From NCBI RefSeq assembly GCF_012524165.2, contig NZ_JABACJ020000014.1, forward strand, positions 1-64,000: a stretch of 64,000 nucleotides of DNA, in the 5' to 3' direction. Origin of the DNA: Faecalicatena faecalis. Its GTDB lineage: Bacteria; Bacillota; Clostridia; Lachnospirales; Lachnospiraceae. The notes beneath the pieces are model-generated. The model was not told the origin of the DNA. It ran no database searches and saw only the letters and a program-made list of their open reading frames with translations. Of the stretch, positions 1-6,490 are shown piece by piece. The stretch's first letter is position 1. The number at the start of each line of letters is the position of its first letter. The position numbers and the translations under genes were made by a program.

Positions 1-49
1 CAGGGAGGGTCTCTGGAACCCTTTCTTTTTATACTTCATTGACAGTATA

Positions 50-520
50 ATGGTCATTTCAGAGACAATCAAGTGTAGCATAAGATTGCTAATTTATTCG
101 GGCAATAACACTAAGGGTGAAAAACAGCCAGAGCTATTATTTGAAAAACAAGAAAAACCAACAAAAAGTTTTCACTGGGGTATCGTTTATAAAAATGATA
201 ATAAAGTAATTGGTGAAATGTGGGTTTATCTTATTGAAAATAATAGGATGGCAAAAGTTGCCTTTCGCCTTTCCCCGGCTTATCAAGGAAATGATTTAAT
301 GGCAGAAGCATTGACAGGTGTTGTTCAATTCTGTTTTAAAAACACAGAATTACAACGGTTGTGGAGTGATGTGCATATACTAAATCATGCGTCTTACAAA
401 ACCATGGAAAAAGCCGGATTCATGAGAGAGGGACATATTAGACAGGGTAAGATGGTGAATACCTACTGCGATTATTATTTATATGGATTACTGAAAAGTG
501 ATATAATGTCTATGCAATAA
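50..520 (+). CDS. GNAT family N-acetyltransferase, RimJ/RimL-like, N-terminus short
   Basis: The 156-residue product carries the C-terminal half of a GNAT fold: the acetyl-CoA-binding QGNDLM stretch at residues 79-84, followed by NHASYKTMEKAGF at 112-124, which is the usual N-x-x-S-x-x-x-x-x-K-x-GF signature of RimJ/RimL and spermidine/ribosomal-protein acetyltransferases. The family normally has about 20-30 more residues at the N-terminus (the TERLxLRP strand); these are not seen, and the same frame stays open upstream to the window edge, so the gene may be 5'-truncated or start earlier. No clear ribosome binding site precedes the ATG at 50. It is cargo of the mobile element. The substrate cannot be told from sequence. 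Confidence 0.65.
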   Translation: MVISETIKCSIRLLIYSGNNTKGEKQPELLFEKQEKPTKSFHWGIVYKNDNKVIGEMWVYLIENNRMAKVAFRLSPAYQGNDLMAEALTGVVQFCFKNTELQRLWSDVHILNHASYKTMEKAGFMREGHIRQGKMVNTYCDYYLYGLLKSDIMSMQ

Positions 521-645
521 TGTAATAGACTATTGAACACCTTTTTAAGCCGACAGTTTATGTACATCTGTTGGCTTATTTTACTGTAATATTAAATTGG
601 TATATTGTTCGTTTTACCGTCTATTACCATATGGGGAGGTTTATA

Positions 646-828
646 ATGAAATATTTAACAGTAGAAGAATTTGCAGAGAAATGGCATTTATCAGAAAGGC
701 GTATTCAAAAGTTATGTATTGAAAATAGAATAGAGGGCGTTATACGATTTGGTCATTCGTGGGCTATTCCAGAAGATGCAAAAAAACCAGAGGATAAAAG
801 ATTTCATTTGAAACTCTTAAAACCCTAA
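646..828 (+). CDS. Excisionase-like helix-turn-helix DNA-binding protein
   Basis: This 60-residue protein opens with KYLTVEEFAEKWHLSERRIQ, a MerR/excisionase-type winged helix: the 'T-x-E-E-x-A' helix, the recognition helix SERRIQKLCIEN, and the wing IPGxx/'WAIPEDAKKP'. The start at 646 was chosen over upstream in-frame codons because GGGGAGG lies 6-7 bases before it and the upstream residues do not belong to the fold. Family members bind DNA as transposon excisionases or small regulators. Within a recombinase-bearing element it could regulate excision or transcription. I cannot tell which. Confidence 0.7.
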   Translation: MKYLTVEEFAEKWHLSERRIQKLCIENRIEGVIRFGHSWAIPEDAKKPEDKRFHLKLLKP

Positions 829-907
829 ATCTATCAAGAAGTGGCTAAGAACTATCTGCCTTAATGAATTTAGGATTATCATCTATTAAAGTGAAAGGAG
901 GGTTAAT

Positions 908-1540
908 ATGTATAGGTCAGAAATTCAAGAATTAGAAATGTCTTTAGCCAAAAGAGAAAATTTGCCACTCATAAGAAAGTATGCGCAAGAATTTTACAAA
1001 ACCCATAGTCTGGAAGACTGCTGGCAGTTTGCCTGTGAATCATGGAAATCCACATATTTTCAGATTCAAGAAATATCCGTATTTCTCTGTGGATATATAG
1101 CTCATCAAAGTGCTGCTGCGGTTCTTTTTTTAAAAGACACTGTTTCTCAACATCCAGATTGGAGGGTTCAAGAGGTATTAGCTATGGCATTTGATGCTTA
1201 TTGCAAGTCAATTGGATATGAAAATTCATTACAGATTATAAATGAATGGATATCCAGTGATAACCATAATAATCGTCGAGCTGTAACAGAGGGATTACGA
1301 GTATGGACAAGTAGACCGTTTTTTTCGGAACATCCACAGATTGCGATTTCAATTTTATCAAGTCTGAAAGAGGACAATAGTTTGTATGTTAGGAAATCGG
1401 TAGGAAATGCCCTACGAGATATAAGCAAAAAACATAGAGAACTGATTGAACAAGAACTATTTTCTTGGGATTTATCGAATAAAAAAATTCAGCAAGTATA
1501 TAAATTAGCACATAAATATTTAGATAAACTAGGAGGATGA
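908..1540 (+). CDS. HEAT-repeat protein, DNA alkylation repair (AlkD)-like
   Basis: 210 residues, all predicted helical, with the terminal motif VRKSVGNALRDISKKH at residues 161-176 that marks AlkC/AlkD-type HEAT proteins, and W..RVQEVL and NNRRAVTEGLRVW in the preceding repeats. AlkD-type enzymes excise N3- and N7-alkylated bases by wrapping DNA in the concave HEAT surface; the Asp in the last motif (D171) is often retained even in non-catalytic members. A GGAGG ribosome binding site lies 6 bases before the start. It is cargo of the mobile element, between the HTH protein and the GGDEF protein. Glycosylase activity is not certain, since many family members are DNA-binding only. Confidence 0.7.
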   Translation: MYRSEIQELEMSLAKRENLPLIRKYAQEFYKTHSLEDCWQFACESWKSTYFQIQEISVFLCGYIAHQSAAAVLFLKDTVSQHPDWRVQEVLAMAFDAYCKSIGYENSLQIINEWISSDNHNNRRAVTEGLRVWTSRPFFSEHPQIAISILSSLKEDNSLYVRKSVGNALRDISKKHRELIEQELFSWDLSNKKIQQVYKLAHKYLDKLGG

Positions 1541-1710
1541 AAACCTGGGAAACTTTGAGTATGCCATCAATAACGCCCTCATATCTTGTTTCCATACAAT
1601 AGAGAATAAAAACGATAGGCTGTAAAGGAAATAGATGGTATAATGTTGTAGAAAGAACAAATTAGAATTTTCCGAGATGGAAACATGAATTGGGGGGAGA
1701 ACTTATAAAT

Positions 1711-2748
1711 ATGGTAACCAGAATAGACGAATTTATAAAGAAATTTATGATCACATTGATGGAAGAGGATAATCTGGATGGAAGTGCATTTCAGGAATTA
1801 TTGAATAATATCAGGGAGAGTTTTCAGTTAGATGTTGTGTATACGCTAGAGAAGATTTCTCTTGAAAGAGAGTTTGTATTTCGATTTATGAGTGTTAGTA
1901 AACCAGAATATAATACAGTAGGGCAGGTGATTCAGCTTCCTCCGGACGCATATGAAGATGCGATCCATATGTACGATAATCAGCGTATATGTGGTTATAA
2001 TGTGCAGGATTCGGAACAGTATGCCATTTCAAATAATGTACTCCATTATGGATATGTCCGATGTAATAATCAGATATATGATGGTTCCATTGGTTTTCAG
2101 CAATTCGAAAAGCACATATGGTCTGAAGAGGAAAAAGAGGCGTTAATCAAGCTGGGGCGAGTGTATGGGCTTATTTTCAATAAAGAATTGACAAATGAAC
2201 TCAATGATAATTTGTTTGAATCTTTGCGTGCGGAAGAGGTGATGAAGTATAGAGCAGAACACGATGCTTTGACTGGCATTCTAAATAGAAGAGGCTTTGA
2301 TAATGTGACGTATCTTCTTGAAAATGAGCAGTTTCCACTGGCCTTTGCTCTTGTGGATGTGGATTCTTTCAAATCCGTTAATGATACCTATGGACATGAA
2401 ATCGGAGATAAAATACTATCGAAAACGTCAAAGATTCTTAACAGTTCATTCCGTTCATCGGATATTGTGGCCAGAATCGGAGGAGACGAGTTTGCCATAA
2501 TATTGAATAATTTAACATATGATAAGAAAGACTTCATAACAAGAAAAATCAAACAGATAAACGATAGATTGAAAAATCCGATTGATAAGCTGCCGCCTGT
2601 ATCATTATCAGTAGGAGTCGATTTTTCTACACGTGGATATTCAAAGGAACTGTTTCATCATGCGGATTGTGCGTTGTATGAAACAAAAAGAAACGGAAAA
2701 AGTGGCTGCAGTTTTTATGAACCACAAATGGATAAACACACTAAATAA
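1711..2748 (+). CDS. Diguanylate cyclase (GGDEF domain) with N-terminal sensor region
   Basis: The C-terminal half (about residues 180-340) is a GGDEF domain: HDALTGILNRRGF, then DVDSFKSVNDTYGH, then IGGDEFAI with GGDEF at 257-261. An RSSD at 248-251, five residues before GGDEF, is the RxxD inhibitory (I) site, so the enzyme is predicted active and product-inhibited. It would make cyclic di-GMP from two GTP. The first about 170 residues resemble a degenerate GAF/PAS-type sensor without membrane segments, so a cytosolic protein. The start at 1711 is preferred to the in-frame TTG at 1690 because GGGGGGAGA lies 10 bases before it. A TATAAT at 1639-1644 may be its promoter. It is an unusual cargo gene for an integrated element. 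Confidence 0.88.
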   Translation: MVTRIDEFIKKFMITLMEEDNLDGSAFQELLNNIRESFQLDVVYTLEKISLEREFVFRFMSVSKPEYNTVGQVIQLPPDAYEDAIHMYDNQRICGYNVQDSEQYAISNNVLHYGYVRCNNQIYDGSIGFQQFEKHIWSEEEKEALIKLGRVYGLIFNKELTNELNDNLFESLRAEEVMKYRAEHDALTGILNRRGFDNVTYLLENEQFPLAFALVDVDSFKSVNDTYGHEIGDKILSKTSKILNSSFRSSDIVARIGGDEFAIILNNLTYDKKDFITRKIKQINDRLKNPIDKLPPVSLSVGVDFSTRGYSKELFHHADCALYETKRNGKSGCSFYEPQMDKHTK

Positions 2749-2835
2749 TGCTATGGTATTCGGGAGTGTCCTACCACCTCATTTCAGCTTTCCAAAGCCA
2801 TCTGATTACTTCTTATTTAATAGACAAATTTTTTC

Positions 2836-2863
2836 ATAATGTACAAGCATTTTTGCATACTTT
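2836..2863 (+). promoter_or_regulatory. Sigma-E-like promoter for the 47-aa ORF and recombinase
   Basis: ATA at 2836-2838, a 17-base spacer, and CATACTTT at 2856-2863 match the sporulation sigma-E pattern (ATA, 16-18 bases, CATACAnT) at 6 of 7 informative -10 positions. It lies 28 bases before the small ORF and its ribosome binding site. The intact cotJ operon has ATA-N17-CATACT at 29044-29071, and the interrupted cotJ operon has a CATACTAT at 6077-6084. Short motif, AT-rich DNA, so chance is possible. Confidence 0.45.
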
Positions 2864-2890
2864 GTAAATATAGTGTAGTGAGGTGGTTTC

Positions 2891-3034
2891 ATGGCAAATG
2901 AAGCAAAGGTAGTTTGCAAGAATGTTTTTAAGAATAGTGATACGGCGGCTTTGCAAAAAATATTTACTCTGAAATGGATAGAATTGATAAACCAATTTGA
3001 AAAAAGTAAGGGGCAGCCTACTCCTGCCAGATGA
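2891..3034 (+). CDS. Small 47-residue protein preceding the recombinase
   Basis: ATG at 2891 is preceded by GAGGTGG and opens a 47-codon frame, MANEAKVVCKNVFKN to SKGQPTPAR, ending at 3034. The central part (about 16-38) is predicted helical and amphipathic. It lies 81 bases before the serine recombinase, on the same strand, behind a sigma-E-like promoter. I do not recognise the family. Position and size recall the small recombination directionality factors that accompany large serine recombinases (for example SprB beside SprA in the B. subtilis SPbeta prophage), but there is no sequence evidence for that role. Confidence 0.6.
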   Translation: MANEAKVVCKNVFKNSDTAALQKIFTLKWIELINQFEKSKGQPTPAR

Positions 3035-3115
3035 TAGACGAACTATCCTGCAAAATGTTATAATAACATCAGCAGTGATAGTTTGTTTTGTCTTCTCTGA
3101 AAAGGAGAACAAAAC

Positions 3116-4684
3116 ATGATGAATAAGTCAAGGGTTGCTATATATTGCCGCTTATCAGAAGAAGATAGAAACAAACAATCAGAAACAGACGACAGTAACA
3201 GTATTCAAAATCAAAAGTCTATGCTGCTTCAATATACTTTAGAACAAGGGTGGGAAGTCTACAATATTTACAGTGATGATGATTACACTGGTTCTGACCG
3301 ACGACGACCAGAGTTCAACAAGTTATTGAATGACGCAAAAGACCGTAAATTTGATATTGTCTTATGTAAGACTCAATCCAGATTTACCAGAGAGCTTGAA
3401 TTGGTGGAAAAATATATCCACGGCCTATTTCCCATCTGGGGTATTCGATTCATTAGTATTGTTGATAATGCAGATACCGCAAATAAAGGGAATAAGAAAT
3501 CAAGGCAGATTAACGGTCTGGTGAACGAATGGTACTTAGAGGATATGTCGGAGAATATCAAGAGCGTGCTGACAGACCGAAGAAAAAACGGTCACCACAT
3601 TGGGGCATTTGCTCTCTACGGTTACAAAAAAGACCCAGATATAAAGGGGCACTTGATTATTGATGAAGAAGCTGCACAGGTTGTCAGAGAAGTTTTTACA
3701 TTGTTTTCACAAGGCTATGGCAAAACTGCCATTGCCCGTATGCTGAATGACCGGGGGATTCCCAATCCAACGGAATACAAGCGGCTTCATGGTTTACGCT
3801 GGCGAACACCCAAAGGAAAGAACAGTACCCTATGGAAATATTATGCTATTTCCGATATGCTGGTAAATGAAATTTATATTGGCAATATGGTACAGGGAAA
3901 ATATGGGAGCGTGTCTTACAAGACAAAACAAAATAAACCACGTCCTAAAAGTGAGTGGTACATTGTTGAGGGTACGCACGAACCGATCATTGACCGTGAA
4001 TTATGGGATAAGGTGCAAGCGCTGATCGCCCAAAAGGCAAAACCATTTACAGTTGGTACAATCGGATTATTCGCAAAAAAAGCCCGCTGTATGAACTGCG
4101 GTTATGTAATGCGTTCTAATAAACAGTCTGATGGCAGACGATATTTAGGATGTTCCAGCCGCCACGTTTCTAAAGACGCTTGTATTGGTTCTTTTATCTC
4201 TGTACTTAAGTTGGAACAGGCGGTGATTACAGAAATCAATAAGCTGTCTGCCGAATATCTGGATAAGGATGAACTGGAACAAAGCGTAACCTTTAGCAGT
4301 AATGCAAGAGGAAATCAGAAGGCTCTGAAAGAGGAAATTGCTGCATATCAAAGTAAGATTGCAGAATATACCAAAGGTATCCGTGAGTTGTATTTAGATA
4401 AGGTTAAGGGTATCTTGTCAGAACAGGACTATTTGGATTTATCCAAAGACTTCTCTATTCAAAAAGAAAGGCTTGAAAAACTGGTGATTGATAAGCAAAA
4501 ACAGCTTGGCGTTATTGAAAGAAAGATACAAGCTGGCGATAACAGACGTCAGTTAATCGAGCAATACACCAATCTTGAACACTTAAATAGGGAAATCGTT
4601 GAAAAGCTGATTGACTATATATTAGTTGGAAAAAAAGACCCTGTTACAAAAGAAGTGCCTATTGAAATACACTGGAATTTCTAG
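3116..4684 (+). CDS. Large serine recombinase (site-specific integrase/excisionase)
   Basis: 522 residues with the full large serine recombinase layout: resolvase-type catalytic domain (about 5-150) with YCRLSEED and catalytic Ser14, the recombinase domain (about 165-275; GYGKTAIARMLNDRGIPNP), a zinc ribbon starting at Cys325 (CMNCG ... CSSRH ... C), and a long coiled coil (about 390-480) that controls synapsis direction. Ser14 would attack att-site DNA and form a phosphoserine link. Two ATGs, at 3116 and 3119, follow AAAAGGAG; either may be used. It ends 80 bases from the cotJC junction, as expected for an integrase beside its own att site. The upstream signals suggest mother-cell expression (inference). 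Confidence 0.95.
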   Translation: MMNKSRVAIYCRLSEEDRNKQSETDDSNSIQNQKSMLLQYTLEQGWEVYNIYSDDDYTGSDRRRPEFNKLLNDAKDRKFDIVLCKTQSRFTRELELVEKYIHGLFPIWGIRFISIVDNADTANKGNKKSRQINGLVNEWYLEDMSENIKSVLTDRRKNGHHIGAFALYGYKKDPDIKGHLIIDEEAAQVVREVFTLFSQGYGKTAIARMLNDRGIPNPTEYKRLHGLRWRTPKGKNSTLWKYYAISDMLVNEIYIGNMVQGKYGSVSYKTKQNKPRPKSEWYIVEGTHEPIIDRELWDKVQALIAQKAKPFTVGTIGLFAKKARCMNCGYVMRSNKQSDGRRYLGCSSRHVSKDACIGSFISVLKLEQAVITEINKLSAEYLDKDELEQSVTFSSNARGNQKALKEEIAAYQSKIAEYTKGIRELYLDKVKGILSEQDYLDLSKDFSIQKERLEKLVIDKQKQLGVIERKIQAGDNRRQLIEQYTNLEHLNREIVEKLIDYILVGKKDPVTKEVPIEIHWNF

Positions 4685-4727
4685 GTTCTTGATAGTCTGG
4701 TATATTGGACACCAGATTATCAAGAAC
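4685..4727 (+). terminator. Inverted repeat after the recombinase, probable terminator
   Basis: Arms 4685-4701 and 4711-4727 (GTTCTTGATAGTCTGGT and ACCAGATTATCAAGAAC) pair over 17 bases with one mismatch around a 9-base loop, followed by ATCTTTT. It fits a terminator for the recombinase. It could also be part of the attachment site, since it lies about 40 bases from the junction. Confidence 0.55.
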
Positions 4728-4752
4728 ATCTTTTAAATACTCATTGTTGTTC

Positions 4753-5175
4753 TTACACAGTTGCACCATCTGCCGCCATATCTTCATGAAGATCTGTGAT
4801 CGGATCTCCCTTGGACTGAATGTAGGCTGCGGTCCATGGAGTTCCGCTTGCGGCCTGCGGCCAGAGAGCCAGTGTATGGTCTACATAATACGTTCCGAAA
4901 ACGGATTTCTCGATTTCTTCCGGCGTCAGGTTTTTCGTAAGCTGATAGACGATGGTACAAACCATTTCCATGTGAGCAAGCTCTTCAGTTCCGATATCTG
5001 TCAGGATTCCAGTAACCTCTTTATAAGGCATGGTATATCTCTGGGAAAGATATCTCATGGAAGCTGCGAGTTCCCCATCAGGACCGCCGAACTGTGAGAT
5101 GATGATCTGTGCGATCTTCGGATTGGTCTGCGTGATTTTTATTGGATGCTGCAATCTTTTTTCATAACACCACAT
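4753..5175 (-). pseudogene. cotJC: cotJC, 3'-truncated by the integrated element
   Basis: 140 codons match the manganese-catalase-like spore coat protein CotJC up to residue 135 and then end with four residues encoded by the element (GATV). The intact paralogue in this window has 205 residues. Lost are about 70 residues, including the last helices with the Glu/His-bearing stretch corresponding to REIVHFQRFGEAL of the paralogue, which supply metal ligands in this ferritin-like fold. The retained part has GGPDGELAASMRYLSQRYTMP and DIGTEELAHMEM. It is third in an operon behind cotJA and cotJB. Excision of the element would restore a full frame if the missing 3' part sits at the far junction (inference). 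Confidence 0.85.
4765..4776. other. Attachment-site junction (element/cotJC boundary)
   Basis: Reading cotJC on the minus strand, GAA GAT ATG GCG GCA GA is still in register with the paralogue (GAA GAT CTC GCG GCA GAG at 29557-30174); the next codons GGT GCA ACT GTG and a stop are unrelated. The crossover therefore falls at about 4765-4776. The exact core dinucleotide cannot be set without the other junction, which is outside the window. Confidence 0.6.
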
Positions 5176-5178
5176 ATA

Positions 5179-5448
5179 TTAACATCCTCCTTCCTGCCAC
5201 GGCCATGGCTCATCGGTCCAATTCCATACATCAGAGCAGGAATAGACAGCAGTATCAACGGTAAGCGGGCCAAAGTTCGCAGCATATTCTTTTAATGCTT
5301 CATTTCTCATGCGGCTGAATTCGCGGAAATAAGCAAGGGCTTCTTCATCGCATGGATGGGTGTCAAGGAAAAGTTTGACATCATCTACTGCGAAGCTGAC
5401 CATATTAATTTTATTCAGCAGATCTTTTTTACAAGGACGTTCACTCAT
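5179..5448 (-). CDS. cotJB: Spore coat peptide assembly protein CotJB
   Basis: 89 residues matching the CotJB family: LLNKINMVSFAVDDVKLFLDTHPCDEEAL, a central helix with REFSRMRNEALKEY, FGPLT, and the aromatic C-terminus WNWTDEPWPWQEGGC. Its ATG overlaps the cotJA stop in an ATGA arrangement (5445-5448), so the two are translationally coupled, and the truncated cotJC starts 3 bases after its stop. In B. subtilis the cotJ operon is made in the mother cell under sigma-E and its products enter the inner coat. The gene itself is intact. Confidence 0.92.
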   Translation of the reverse strand: MSERPCKKDLLNKINMVSFAVDDVKLFLDTHPCDEEALAYFREFSRMRNEALKEYAANFGPLTVDTAVYSCSDVWNWTDEPWPWQEGGC

Positions 5449-6041
5449 CGATTGCAGCCTCCTTTTCCATAAAATGGTTTGGAAAGGTCTTCAAAAATTG
5501 TACCACACTGCAGGGCCTTGCATGGTTCGAATAAATTCTGCCATCTCTGCCACGGAACATAAGCCATAGCCAGTGCGAAGTCTTCCAATGGGTCGAAGTG
5601 GCAGCCACAGTTTTTATGTCTGGGCGTTTCACATTCGCAGGGCCGTTCTTCCATGCCTCTGCGGACCTCCATAGATTTTCGATTTTCCATACCTCTGCGC
5701 TCCTCCATAGAACTGCGTACTCTTGGATTGCAGTCGTTATTACAAGGTTCTGGTGTGTGACATCCAGATTCCTGACCGCATCTTCCACAGTCATTAACCG
5801 GCTTAGGTGCCGGCCGACGGCTGTCAGCCATACGGTTATTACCGGAAGGCATGTTGCGGCAGCTATTATTGTTATTAGCAGGCATGCTGCGGCATGCATT
5901 GTTGTCAGCGGCATTACGGCGGTTGTTATTGTTATCAGCTGGGTTACAACAGCCGTCATTCATATTGCCGGGCATATTGCGTCGACCGTTATTGGAATTC
6001 ATCTGTCTGCCATAACGCATATTGTTTTGATAATTCGCCAT
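5445..6041 (-). CDS. cotJA: CotJA-domain spore coat protein with long Asn/Arg/Met-rich N-terminus
   Basis: The last about 45 of 198 residues form a CotJA domain (ALAMAYVPWQRWQNLFEPCKALQ then CGTIFEDLSKPF). CotJA proteins are normally about 70-90 residues; here about 150 residues precede the domain. That extension is low-complexity: Asn-rich repeats of the type MPANNN/NPADNN (about 20-75), then Cys-containing segments, then repeats of SMEERRGME type (about 108-132). Such N/R/C-rich tracts are common in spore coat and exosporium proteins that crosslink. First gene of the interrupted cotJ operon, with GGAGATATC just before its ATG and a CATACTAT -10-like box upstream. Confidence 0.85.
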   Translation of the reverse strand: MANYQNNMRYGRQMNSNNGRRNMPGNMNDGCCNPADNNNNRRNAADNNACRSMPANNNNSCRNMPSGNNRMADSRRPAPKPVNDCGRCGQESGCHTPEPCNNDCNPRVRSSMEERRGMENRKSMEVRRGMEERPCECETPRHKNCGCHFDPLEDFALAMAYVPWQRWQNLFEPCKALQCGTIFEDLSKPFYGKGGCNR

Positions 6042-6076
6042 TTGCGATATCTCCTTCCATTGACATTTACATTAAT

Positions 6077-6104
6077 ATAGTATGGGAGAAAAATAAAAAG
6101 GTTC
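6077..6104 (-). promoter_or_regulatory. Possible sigma-E-type promoter of the interrupted cotJ operon
   Basis: On the minus strand CATACTAT (6084-6077) agrees with the sigma-E -10 pattern CATACAnT at 6 of 7 positions. The expected -35 ATA, 17 bases upstream, reads GAA, so this half is poor. Supported mainly by the known sigma-E control of cotJ in B. subtilis. Confidence 0.35.
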
Positions 6105-6150
6105 CACTTTACATTTTGGCAAAAGTTATATATAATAGGAGAGGCAAAGG

Positions 6151-6225
6151 CGGGGTGTGGCTCAGTTTGGTTAGAGCGCACGGCTGGGGGCCGTGAGGTC
6201 GCAGGTTCGAATCCTGTCACCCCGA
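6151..6225 (+). tRNA. tRNA-Pro (anticodon GGG)
   Basis: A full cloverleaf: acceptor CGGGGTG (6151-6157) with CACCCCG (6218-6224) and discriminator A6225; D arm GCTC..GAGC; anticodon stem CACGG/CCGTG with the 7-base loop CTGGGGG, giving anticodon GGG; T arm GCAGG/CCTGT (one G-T pair) with loop TTCGAAT. The 3' CCA is not encoded (the next bases are TGC). It reads Pro codons CCC and CCU. A single tRNA gene between the divergent cotJ operon and asnB. Confidence 0.96.
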
Positions 6226-6362
6226 TGCAGAGAGGCAGTGCATATGAAGCACTGCTTTTCTTTTGTAAAAGGGTATATCTTATTGGATTGCGAACGGCCA
6301 ATGAGCACATTTATTGTACATCATAAGCCCAATGAGCATAAATTTGCTTTTTTCTAAAAAAG

Positions 6363-6391
6363 TTGTTTTTGCATGTAAAAAAAGCTATAAT
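6363..6391 (+). promoter_or_regulatory. Sigma-A promoter of asnB
   Basis: TTGTTT (6363-6368), a 17-base spacer, and TATAAT (6386-6391), 100 bases before the asnB ATG. The leader between them shows no T-box signature. Confidence 0.65.
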
Positions 6392-6490
6392 TAAGGGCAA
6401 GTTATGTATGACACACCTTTTTACATGTGACTGCCAATGGGGGGAACACTGTAATTTATAAAAGGCGATTGTTAAAGGAGATATCATTTT

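Larger units (their letters stand above)
1..4770 (+). mobile_element. Right end of integrated element encoding a large serine recombinase, inserted in cotJC
   Basis: Seen: plus-strand genes for a GNAT acetyltransferase, an excisionase-like HTH protein, a HEAT-repeat protein, a GGDEF protein, a 47-residue ORF and a large serine recombinase end directly beside a minus-strand cotJC frame that stops early. CotJC matches its intact paralogue at 29557-30174 up to Ala134-Ala135 and then departs, so the element boundary lies at about 4765-4776. The other end, and the missing 3' third of cotJC, should lie before position 1. Large serine recombinases usually sit at one end of their element, which fits. 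Inference: a skin-type element that interrupts a sporulation gene and may be excised during sporulation. It could equally be an ordinary integrated element that has inactivated cotJC. Confidence 0.8.

Noticed and set aside
5441..6080. Frames of 160-172 codons overlapping cotJA on both strands
   Set aside because: Low-complexity shadows of the repetitive cotJA leader.
6226..6490. T-box leader before asnB
   Set aside because: No T-box sequence (AGGGTGGNACCGCG-type) and no terminator/antiterminator pair; only a plain promoter is seen.
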